From the NCBI GenBank assembly GCA_934636045.1, contig CAKTZP010000133.1, positions 1 through 5,693 of the forward strand: DNA of 5,693 nt, in the 5' to 3' direction. This document shows, piece after piece, positions 1 through 5,662 of this stretch. A program made the position numbers and the translations under genes. The notes under the pieces were generated by a model, which worked only from the letters and a program-made list of their open reading frames with translations, was not told where the DNA came from and searched no databases. Position 1 is the first letter of the stretch; every line of letters starts with the position of its first letter. Source of the stretch: an uncultured Oscillospiraceae bacterium (GTDB lineage: Bacteria; Bacillota; Clostridia; Oscillospirales; Oscillospiraceae).

Positions 1-134
1 ACCATCACACCCGCCGCAAAGCCGGTCAGCGCGCGCTGCACCCGGTCGCTGAGCGTTTTTTTCATGAAAAACACGCCCGCCGCCCCCAGCGACGTCCCCA
101 AAAACGGGATCAGAATCCCATAGACCGCTTCCAT
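1..134 (-). CDS. ZIP-family metal transporter, N-terminal fragment (cut by window edge)
   Basis: Only the first 44 codons are present; the gene continues beyond the left edge. The product starts MEAVYGILIPFLGTSLGAAG and goes on with a VFFMKK turn, a charged LSDRVQRAL stretch and GFAAGVMV. This matches the start of ZIP (ZupT-like) transporters: a first membrane helix with a PFLGTSLGA motif, a short basic loop, then the second helix beginning GFAAGVMV. Members of the family move zinc, iron or manganese across the cytoplasmic membrane; the metal cannot be told from this fragment. The ATG is preceded by AGAGAGGG (143-150) with an 8-base gap, which supports this start. The gene has its own promoter and an operator-like palindrome, so it is probably expressed separately from the large surface-protein gene upstream. 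The family call is from recognised motifs and is fairly secure despite the short length. Confidence 0.8.
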   Translation of the reverse strand, partial: MEAVYGILIPFLGTSLGAAGVFFMKKTLSDRVQRALTGFAAGVM

Positions 135-154
135 TTGGTAAGCCCTCTCTTTCA

Positions 155-170
155 GTTAGTTTTCACTAAC
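155..170. promoter_or_regulatory. Operator-like palindrome at the ZIP gene transcription start
   Basis: GTTAGT-TTTC-ACTAAC is a perfect 6-base inverted repeat with a 4-base centre. It begins three bases downstream of the -10 box and covers the predicted transcription start, the classic position for a repressor site. The TTAGT...ACTAA form with an AT-rich centre loosely resembles sites of metal-dependent repressors of the DtxR/MntR type, which would suit a metal-uptake gene. That regulator assignment is inference; the palindrome and its position are directly visible. Confidence 0.55.
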
Positions 171-173
171 CGC

Positions 174-202
174 ATTGTATCAAAAACAGCTCCAAAAGTC
201 AA
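174..202 (-). promoter_or_regulatory. Sigma-A-type promoter of the ZIP transporter gene
   Basis: Read on the minus strand, TTGACT (197-202) is followed by exactly 17 bases and then TACAAT (174-179). Each box has one mismatch to the vegetative consensus (TTGACA / TATAAT), and the spacing is optimal. Transcription would start near position 167, giving a leader of about 30 bases before the ATG at 134. It lies well downstream of the terminator of the neighbouring gene, which fits an independent transcription unit. Confidence 0.75.
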
Positions 203-285
203 GCACGCTCTGCGCCGATCCGAGGCAAAGCTGTCTCCCATTCCTTTCGTAGGGCGGAGGTCAGAAACGGCGGCTTGTAGGGGGC

Positions 286-300
286 GGCGTCCTCGACGCC
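286..300. repeat. Short GC hairpin, possible dispersed intergenic repeat remnant
   Basis: GGCGTC and GACGCC form a perfect 6-base stem around a 3-base loop, with flanking G and C runs that could extend it around a bulged C. It is preceded by TTGTAGGGGGCGG, and a second GTAGGGCGG lies at 249-257. GTAGGGGCGG-type hairpins recur between genes in gut Clostridia as I remember them, so this may be a decayed copy. No coding sequence is supported in 203-457. Confidence 0.35.
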
Positions 301-369
301 CCGCTGCTGGCACTTCCATTTTACCGCAAGCCCAAATCATACCATCCAAGCTTCCCGCTCACGCCGTCG

Positions 370-388
370 GGGCGCTCATTGAGCGCCC
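370..388. repeat. Perfect 8-bp GC-rich hairpin in intergenic region
   Basis: GGGCGCTC and GAGCGCCC are exact inverted repeats around ATT. No T-run follows on either strand, so it is unlikely to be an intrinsic terminator. Its GGGCG...CGCCC shape with a 3-base loop resembles short REP-like hairpins between genes in GC-rich Clostridia. With the hairpin at 286-300 it may be part of one decayed repeat element. The hairpin is certain; its class is inferred. Confidence 0.45.
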
Positions 389-457
389 GCGGCCGCCACA
401 TCGAGCTTGCGCAAAACGCAATCAATCGCACCGCCCCATCCGTTCCCCACAAGCGGA

Positions 458-487
458 GAAAGCCCCCGCCTTGCGGCAGGGGCTTTC
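458..487 (-). terminator. Rho-independent terminator after the SLH/LRR surface-protein gene
   Basis: GAAAGCCCC (458-466) pairs with GGGGCTTTC (479-487); after one C/A mismatch a further GCC/GGC pair closes a 4-base loop, giving 12 pairs in all. It starts five bases after the TAA at 492-494. Read on the minus strand the T-run is only three bases at the stem end, so the signal is weak by the usual rule. On the plus strand the stem is followed by CGATTTT, so it might also work in reverse. Confidence 0.65.
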
Positions 488-491
488 GATT

Positions 492-3400
492 TTAATTCAG
501 CATATCCCGGTACAGGAACGTCACGACCTGTGCGCGGGTACAGGTGGCCTCTGGGCTGAACGTCGTCGCGGACGTACCGTTCGTGATGCCGTTTTCGACC
601 GCCCACAGCACGGCCTTGCCGAAATAGGCGCTGAGCTGCACGTCCGTGAAGGGATTTGCCGCGCTGACCGGCGTCGGCTGCCCCTCAAAGCGCCAGAGGA
701 ACGTCACGATCTGCGCGCGGGTGCAGGTATCGTCCGGGCTGAACGTCGTCGTCGAGGTTCCGGCAGTGATCCCCTGCTCCACCGCCCAAAGGACGGCGTC
801 GTAATAGTAGGTGCCGTTTTTCACGTCCCGGAAGGGGTTGCTGTCCGTCGTCGGCTTCGGCTGTCCCGCCGCGCGCCACAGGAACGTCACGACCTGCGCC
901 CGCGTGCAGCCGTTGTCCGGGCTGAAGGTCGTTGCGCTCGTGCCGGAAGTCACCTCATTTGCAACCGCCCACAGCACCGGGTCGTAATAATACTGGCCGC
1001 TCCTAACATCCGTAAAGGGATTTTCGGCCGGCGCGGGCTTACCGAGCTTCGGCGTCGCAGCGGTCTTGGTCTGCGTCGTAAAGGCCGCATTCGTAAAGGT
1101 CGCGGTGTAGGTGATCTCTCCCTCGGCCTCGTAGGTTGCTTCCTTCGTCACCTTAGAGGCGATTGCTCCCTTCTCAGTTTCCACATGGCTTCCGTCTCGC
1201 TTGCAGACGCGCGTCGCCGTGACCGTACCGTTGTTCGCCGCCCAAGCATAGGACGGCGCGCCCCAGTCATGCCCCAGCGCGTCCGTGTAGGCATCCACAT
1301 AGCTCTCGCCGCAAGCGCAGGTATGCGTCGTATACCCCCGCTCCGTGCAGGTCGGCGGCGTGATCTTTTCCGTATAGTCATGCACGTGCTGTTCGCCCAC
1401 CGTAACGATGCATTCGGCGCTGACCGTTCCGGCGGTAACGGTGATGGTGCACTGCCCCACGCCGATCGCCTGCACGAGACCCGTGTCGTTCACGACCGCC
1501 ACACCGGGATCGCTGCTCGTCCATGTCACCTCGTCGGTGAAATCCGCCGGTGTGATCGTCACGACCAGCCGCTCCGAGGCATTGCGCCCAAGCTGCAACT
1601 CGGTTTTCCGCAGGGACACCGCCGTTGCGGGCTTGCTGATCGCAACAAAGGCCGCGCCGATCTGATCGGCATAGGTTTCGGCATAGCTGCCGGAAACGCC
1701 ATAGATCGTCAGTCTGGCGGGGTAGCTGAACGCATTTTCCGCAATTTGTGTCGTGCCGCGCGGGATCGTGACCGCCGTGAGCTTCACATCGTTTAAAAAC
1801 GCGTTGGAGCCGATCGTCCGGACATGGTACGGCAGAATGATGGATTCCAGCGCGCCGCAGTTGCTGAACGCCCGGTCGGGAATTGCCGTCAAGCCGCTGC
1901 CGAGCTGCACCTCTCGAAGCGCCGCGCAGCCGTCGAAGGCATACGCGCCGATGCCGGAAATGCTGTCTGGGAGCACCATAGCAGTCAGCGCGGTGCACTC
2001 TTGGAAAGCCTTCAGCCCGATCGTTGTGAGGACAGGCGAGATTGCGATCTCCTTCAGCGCCGAGCACTGATAGAACGTATAATCGCCCAGCCGCTCCACA
2101 TTCTGGCCGCCCGTCACCTTCGTGAGCGCGGAGCAGCCGTAAAATGCGCAGAAGCCGACCGAAGTCACCGTCTCCGGAATGTCAAACGTCTTCAGCGCGG
2201 TGCAATCGGTAAACATATGCTCCGGGATCTGGTCAACGGGACTGTCCCACGTAACCTCCGTCAGCGCCTCGCAGCGCTCGAAGAGGTTCACGCCCAGCTC
2301 CGTTACGCTGCTCGGAAGCCGGAAGCTCCGCAGCCCGCTGTCGCGGAAGGCATAGCCGCCGATGCTGGTGACCGAATCCGGAATTTGAATTTCCTGCAAG
2401 GCCGCGCAGCCGTCAAAGGCATTGGCGCCGATCGAGGTCATGGTATCAAGCAGCGTTACGCTCTTGAGCTTGTCCGCGCCGCGGAACAGATTGGCCACAA
2501 CAGAGGTCGTCCCCGCTTCAAACGTCGCCGTTTCCAGCCCGCTCCCGTAAAACGCGCCATACTGGTAGCTGGTATAGGTGCCGGCGCTCTCCAAGGATTT
2601 GGGGATGCAAATGGATTTCAGATTTTCGCAGCCGGTAAAGACCGTGCCGCCAAGCTGCTTGAGCCGCGCGGGAAGCTTGACGCTGCGCAGATTCTCACAA
2701 TAGGAGAAGGCATGGAAGCCGATTTCCCGAACGCTGTCCGGCAGTGCGATCTCCTCCAGCGCGTCGCAGCCATGGAACGTATATTCCTTGATCGCGGAAA
2801 TCGAATCGGGCAGGACGATCGCATTCAGCGAGGTGCAGAACTGGAAGGCGAAAGCGCCAAGCTCCGTGACCGAAGCCGGGATTTGGATTTCCTTCAGCGC
2901 CGCGCAGCCGTCAAAGGCGTGGTCGCCGATCGAGGTCATGGACTCAAGCAGCGTTACGCTCTTGAGCTTCTTTGCGCCGCGGAACAGGTTTGCCACAACG
3001 GCGGTCGTTCCCTCCTCAAAGGTCACCCGCTCCAGCCCGCTGTCATAGAACGGCCCGCAGTAGAAGCTGGTATAGGTTTCCGCGGTCTTCAGGGATTTGG
3101 GGATGAAAATGGACTTCAGGCTGTCGCAGCCGGTAAACACCGCGCCGCCCAGCCGCTCAATGTGCGCCGGAAGCTGGATCCAACTCAGGGACTTGCACTC
3201 GGAAAACGCATGATAGTCCAGCTCGGTCACAGAATCCGTGAGGTTCACCGTCTCCAAGGCGGTGCAGCCGGAGAATGCAAACTCCTTCAGCACCGTAACG
3301 GTATCTGGGATTGTTACCGCCTCCAGCCGCTGATTGTGCGAGAAGGCATTGCCGCCGATGGCAACAATCGTGTATCCGTCAATGGTTCTCGGAATCACGA

Positions 3401-5339
3401 CCGAGGTACCGACGCCGTTGTATTTGGTCAGAGTTGCCGCTCCGTCGCTGACCGTGTATTCATAAATCGGGATCGGCTTGCCGTGCGCGTCATAGGCCGT
3501 GCCGCCGATGCCGCCGCCCCAGCCGCTGTTCCAGTAGTTCGAGGTGCCGGGCGTATAATACTTTCCGGTGCCGCCACCGCCGCCGGAATAGCTTCTGGTG
3601 CAGATGCCGACCTCCTTGCCGTCCTCATAGTGGTGGACGACGCGCACGGGGCTGGTGCTCTCCGTCCAGATCATCTCATGCCGCGAAAAATCATCGCTCT
3701 TGACGCCAAAGTTATAGGAGAGATTGACGTCCATATTGAGGTACAGATAGATTGCCGTATGGACGCAGGCCTTCGGCGCCTGATTGTCGGTATAGTTGGT
3801 GACAGACACGGAGCCGTTCACGCCGAACTCGGCCGCAACATTGCCGACGAGCATATTGGCCGGCACGTCGTTGATGCCGAGGCTGATCCATATGCCGGCC
3901 TTCATCTTGGCCTCGATGACAAAGCTGAAGCCCTTGGACTTAAACTCTCTGGGGATGCTGAAGCCGGAGCCTCTCTGATACTCCGCGCCGATGCACAGGC
4001 TCCCCGAGTAGATTCCGCTGACGGAGCCGCCGACATTGTAACGCGCGGCAAGCTTAATGCCGCCAACACCCGGACAGCCCCAGAAGCCGAAGACGATCTC
4101 CTTCACACCCAGAAGCGGATTGGTCACGTCGACGGACGCCGTAACGCTCATTTCGTAGTCCGCCTTCAAAACCACGCTCGCCGTGCGGTTACGCATGCTG
4201 AACTTGTAGGTCAGCACCGGATTTTTTATCCTTGCGCTGACCGTGATGGACTGATCGCCGCCGAGCTTCACGGTCTTTTTCAGCTGCAGGGCTTTCAGCT
4301 TCTTTGTTCCGCGCGTTGCCTGATGCGCAGCGATGGCGCGGTCTGCCTCGCTGGCGTCGCTGTATTCGGCTCCGGTCGCCTCGTCGACGTAAACGACCTC
4401 CGTCCCCTCGTCCGGAACAAACTGCGCAAACTCCGCGTCAAGGAGGCCCTGTGCGTCGGCGTCCGTAACGGCGCTTCCGTCCGTGATGGCAGTGGCCTTG
4501 ACGGTCGTTGTCGTTCCGGCCGTCGTCACCGCATTGGCAACAAAGGCGCAGGGCACCGACTGATACCAAACGACAAACACGTCGCCCGATTTCAGCGTCT
4601 TGGGGCAGCTCTCGATCGTCACGACGCCCTGTAAAATTTCGACCTCCGCACCGCGCGGGATTTCAATAACGTTCTTTTCAAAGGTATATGTATTTTCGTA
4701 GCCGGTGTCGATCGTCCGGCTCTCCAAAACCGCCGCCGCATCGGCAAGCATCGCCGTTTTTTCCGCGGCGGTAATTGCCTGCGCCGGCAGGAAGCTGCCG
4801 CCGGAAAGCGCAAACCAGCCGCGGTCGATCGCGATCTGGATCGCGTCGGGATAGGCTACGGTGCCGGACTCGCTGAAGGTATAGCCCTCGCTCGAATCGT
4901 GCAGAAAGCCGAGGCAGCTATTGAGCGTCTGCGCCGCAAATTCGCGCGTTGCGGCGTTTTGCGGATCGAAGGCCTCGCCCGCCGGAATATCGACAATGCC
5001 GAACTGCACCGCGACAAGGATGTCACGATAAAAGCTCTCCTCGCCGGTCAGGTCGCTGAAATAGTTGTCAGGCGCATGTGCCTCCTCGACGGTCATATCA
5101 AAGGCCTTGACCAGCTCTTGGATCCACTGCGCACGGGTGACTGCGCCGCCCGTGCCGGCAGGAAGCGCCTCGCCGGTTTTCCGCGTCTGCGGGAAGGCGG
5201 TTGCCTGTACAGTGCCTGCTTCCCCAAACGCGATCAGCTCCATCGGCTCGGCCGCGCTAACGCTGTAGCCAAGGCCAGCCGGTAAAATCGACAGCAGCAG
5301 ACATAGGATAAGGATCAAACTGGTAGCTCTCTTTTTCAT
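492..5339 (-). CDS. Secreted SLH-anchored surface protein with BspA-type leucine-rich repeats and Ig-like domain
   Basis: A predicted exported, wall-attached protein of 1615 residues, probably for adhesion or ligand binding; no catalytic motif is seen. Domains in order: Sec signal peptide 1-30 (KKR start, hydrophobic 7-20, cleavage near VSA-A or SAA-E); degenerate SLH-like region about 65-205 (VTRAQ, YFSDL, FDPQNAATREFA); unassigned region 206-344; beta-rich unassigned region 345-570; Gly/Tyr/Trp linker 580-615; about 24 BspA/LRR_5-type repeats at 657-1215, mostly 23 residues with an 'AF..C..L..I.LP.SV..IG' pattern, closed by a GSYAETYAD cap; Big_2-type Ig domain 1236-1315 (VTWTSSDPGVAVV); His/Cys module 1318-1360; small TYTATF module 1360-1434; three SLH repeats from 1440, 1501 and 1562, each with CTRAQ. 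SLH repeats of this kind bind secondary wall polymers. The ATG has AGGAGG (5348-5353) eight bases upstream. No frameshift was seen. The real ligand is unknown. Confidence 0.93.
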   Translation of the reverse strand: MKKRATSLILILCLLLSILPAGLGYSVSAAEPMELIAFGEAGTVQATAFPQTRKTGEALPAGTGGAVTRAQWIQELVKAFDMTVEEAHAPDNYFSDLTGEESFYRDILVAVQFGIVDIPAGEAFDPQNAATREFAAQTLNSCLGFLHDSSEGYTFSESGTVAYPDAIQIAIDRGWFALSGGSFLPAQAITAAEKTAMLADAAAVLESRTIDTGYENTYTFEKNVIEIPRGAEVEILQGVVTIESCPKTLKSGDVFVVWYQSVPCAFVANAVTTAGTTTTVKATAITDGSAVTDADAQGLLDAEFAQFVPDEGTEVVYVDEATGAEYSDASEADRAIAAHQATRGTKKLKALQLKKTVKLGGDQSITVSARIKNPVLTYKFSMRNRTASVVLKADYEMSVTASVDVTNPLLGVKEIVFGFWGCPGVGGIKLAARYNVGGSVSGIYSGSLCIGAEYQRGSGFSIPREFKSKGFSFVIEAKMKAGIWISLGINDVPANMLVGNVAAEFGVNGSVSVTNYTDNQAPKACVHTAIYLYLNMDVNLSYNFGVKSDDFSRHEMIWTESTSPVRVVHHYEDGKEVGICTRSYSGGGGGTGKYYTPGTSNYWNSGWGGGIGGTAYDAHGKPIPIYEYTVSDGAATLTKYNGVGTSVVIPRTIDGYTIVAIGGNAFSHNQRLEAVTIPDTVTVLKEFAFSGCTALETVNLTDSVTELDYHAFSECKSLSWIQLPAHIERLGGAVFTGCDSLKSIFIPKSLKTAETYTSFYCGPFYDSGLERVTFEEGTTAVVANLFRGAKKLKSVTLLESMTSIGDHAFDGCAALKEIQIPASVTELGAFAFQFCTSLNAIVLPDSISAIKEYTFHGCDALEEIALPDSVREIGFHAFSYCENLRSVKLPARLKQLGGTVFTGCENLKSICIPKSLESAGTYTSYQYGAFYGSGLETATFEAGTTSVVANLFRGADKLKSVTLLDTMTSIGANAFDGCAALQEIQIPDSVTSIGGYAFRDSGLRSFRLPSSVTELGVNLFERCEALTEVTWDSPVDQIPEHMFTDCTALKTFDIPETVTSVGFCAFYGCSALTKVTGGQNVERLGDYTFYQCSALKEIAISPVLTTIGLKAFQECTALTAMVLPDSISGIGAYAFDGCAALREVQLGSGLTAIPDRAFSNCGALESIILPYHVRTIGSNAFLNDVKLTAVTIPRGTTQIAENAFSYPARLTIYGVSGSYAETYADQIGAAFVAISKPATAVSLRKTELQLGRNASERLVVTITPADFTDEVTWTSSDPGVAVVNDTGLVQAIGVGQCTITVTAGTVSAECIVTVGEQHVHDYTEKITPPTCTERGYTTHTCACGESYVDAYTDALGHDWGAPSYAWAANNGTVTATRVCKRDGSHVETEKGAIASKVTKEATYEAEGEITYTATFTNAAFTTQTKTAATPKLGKPAPAENPFTDVRSGQYYYDPVLWAVANEVTSGTSATTFSPDNGCTRAQVVTFLWRAAGQPKPTTDSNPFRDVKNGTYYYDAVLWAVEQGITAGTSTTTFSPDDTCTRAQIVTFLWRFEGQPTPVSAANPFTDVQLSAYFGKAVLWAVENGITNGTSATTFSPEATCTRAQVVTFLYRDMLN
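495..1022 (-). repeat. Three tandem SLH repeats with an exact 61-codon period
   Basis: Within the surface-protein gene, the three C-terminal SLH units begin NPFTDV, NPFRDV and NPFTDV at residues 1440, 1501 and 1562, exactly 61 codons (183 bases) apart. The same spacing shows in the DNA: AGGAACGTCACGA starts at 514, 697 and 880. Each unit carries the WAV helix, the TFSP turn and CTRAQ, the position of the conserved SLH motif that contacts pyruvylated wall polymer in characterised proteins. The last unit ends two residues after RDM at the stop. Three units is the usual number for a working anchor. Confidence 0.85.
2334..3329 (-). repeat. Internal tandem duplication of 166 codons in the LRR array
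   Basis: Residues 671-836 (2832-3329) align with 837-1002 (2334-2831) at a constant offset of 166 codons, or 498 bases. Both copies contain the same unusual 30-residue repeat (PKSL...TYTS...FY.SGLE) followed by a short 21-residue repeat (VVANLFRGA.KLKSVTLL), which shows duplication of a block and not just general repeat likeness. Identity is uneven: by eye 23 of 50 residues at 671-720, 32 of 50 at 721-770 and 40 of 50 at 771-820. At the DNA level only about five differences separate 2402-2470 from 2900-2968. Confidence 0.8.
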
Positions 5340-5355
5340 TCATCTTTCCTCCTGA

Positions 5356-5393
5356 TTTGGGCCGCGAAGGGCGTTCTCTGTCTGGCGGCCAAA
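5356..5393 (-). promoter_or_regulatory. Leader hairpin next to the ribosome binding site of the surface-protein gene
   Basis: In the predicted 5' leader, TTTGGCCGC pairs with GCGGCCCAAA as nine base pairs with one bulged C, around a loop of 19 bases. The stem ends two bases before AGGAGG (5348-5353), leaving the ribosome binding site single-stranded. It may protect the transcript 5' end or tune translation. No riboswitch family is recognised. Confidence 0.45.
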
Positions 5394-5408
5394 AATACGC
5401 CTACCTAT

Positions 5409-5436
5409 ATTTTACACAAATTGAACGAATTTTCAA
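5409..5436 (-). promoter_or_regulatory. Probable sigma-A promoter of the surface-protein gene
   Basis: Read on the minus strand, TTGAAA (5431-5436) and TAAAAT (5409-5414) are separated by 16 bases, each one or two mismatches from consensus. The start of transcription would fall near 5402, giving a leader of about 60 bases. The -35 box lies in an imperfect palindrome, TTGAA-N6-TTCAA (5421-5436), which could be a binding site or chance in AT-rich DNA. Confidence 0.6.
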
Positions 5437-5458
5437 GCCCGGTTCCGGCTCTCATAGC

Positions 5459-5475
5459 AAATACTCCAAGTATTT
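5459..5475. promoter_or_regulatory. 17-bp palindrome upstream of the surface-protein promoter
   Basis: AAATACT-CCA-AGTATTT is a perfect 7-base inverted repeat with a 3-base centre. It lies 22 bases upstream of the -35 box of the surface-protein gene, about 57 to 73 bases before the predicted transcription start, a position usual for an activator site. The short centre and AT-rich arms suit a dimeric DNA-binding protein better than an RNA hairpin. The regulator is unknown. Confidence 0.4.
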
Positions 5476-5499
5476 CTCCAGATATATTCTATTATACTG

Positions 5500-5518
5500 C
5501 ATCCGTCTTTGCCGGATG
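5500..5518. repeat. 6-bp inverted repeat of unknown role
   Basis: CATCCG and CGGATG flank a 7-base loop. There is no T-run on either side, so it is a poor terminator. On the minus strand it is followed by a TATAAT (5491-5496), but no matching -35 box is seen at 16 to 18 bases, so a promoter is not called. Confidence 0.25.
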
Positions 5519-5551
5519 TGGGCAGGTGTCCCTGCGCGGCTGCCGCCTTGC

Positions 5552-5567
5552 CTTTTGCATGCAAAAG
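5552..5567. repeat. Perfect 16-bp palindrome CTTTTGCATGCAAAAG
   Basis: The two 8-base halves are exact inverted repeats with no spacer. It overlaps the T-run and foot of the adjoining terminator, so on the minus strand the terminator's TTTT is also the first half of the palindrome. It could be a protein-binding site or an extension of the terminator; it cannot form a small-loop hairpin over its full length. Confidence 0.45.
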
Positions 5568-5597
5568 CGACTGGCAGCTTGATGGCTGCCAGCCGCT
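5563..5597 (-). terminator. Rho-independent terminator of a gene to the right of the window
   Basis: Read on the minus strand, GCGGCTGGCAGC pairs with GCTGCCAGTCGC around a 6-base loop: eight perfect pairs, one mismatch, then three more, followed by TTTT (5563-5566). Stem, loop and T-run fit an intrinsic terminator. The direction implies a minus-strand gene whose end lies beyond 5600, probably outside the window, and separates it from the surface-protein gene. Confidence 0.65.
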
Positions 5598-5620
5598 GTG
5601 CGTGTCAAAAAACTACCCCC

Positions 5621-5662
5621 GCATGTCATTGCGAGGAGCGAAGCGACGTGGCAATCTCATGC
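5621..5662. repeat. REP-like dispersed intergenic repeat (GTCATTGCGAGGAGCGAAGC type)
   Basis: The outer arms GCATG...CATGC and inner arms ATTGC...GCAAT form ten base pairs interrupted by a 2-base mismatch, enclosing a core GAGGAGCGAAGCGACGTG. The string TCATTGCGAGGAGCGAAGCGA through GGCAATCT is a form I recognise from short repeats scattered between genes in many unrelated bacteria. It is probably non-coding; the minus-strand reading through it is a typical chance frame. Recognition is from memory. Confidence 0.65.

Noticed and set aside
370..388. Hairpin as terminator of either gene
   Set aside because: No T-run follows on either strand, and a better terminator sits directly after the stop codon at 458-487.
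495..1022. Regularly spaced 183-base repeats that might suggest an array
   Set aside because: They are the three SLH domains of one open reading frame; they have neither the short repeats nor unique spacers of a CRISPR array.
135..1796. A 553-codon open frame on the plus strand across the intergenic region and the SLH repeats
   Set aside because: It has no good ribosome binding site, runs through the ZIP promoter, hairpins and terminator, and its repeated RHDL segments are only the reverse side of the SLH repeats.
1824..4634. A 936-codon open frame on the plus strand, opposite the LRR part of the surface-protein gene
   Set aside because: Its product is Arg/Ala/Gly-rich with no recognisable domain. 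It arises from the high GC and regular codon pattern of the opposite repeat array; the minus-strand frame has a signal peptide and clear domains.
5491..5496. TATAAT on the minus strand as a second promoter for the surface-protein gene
   Set aside because: No acceptable -35 box at 16 to 18 bases upstream and no extended -10 TG.
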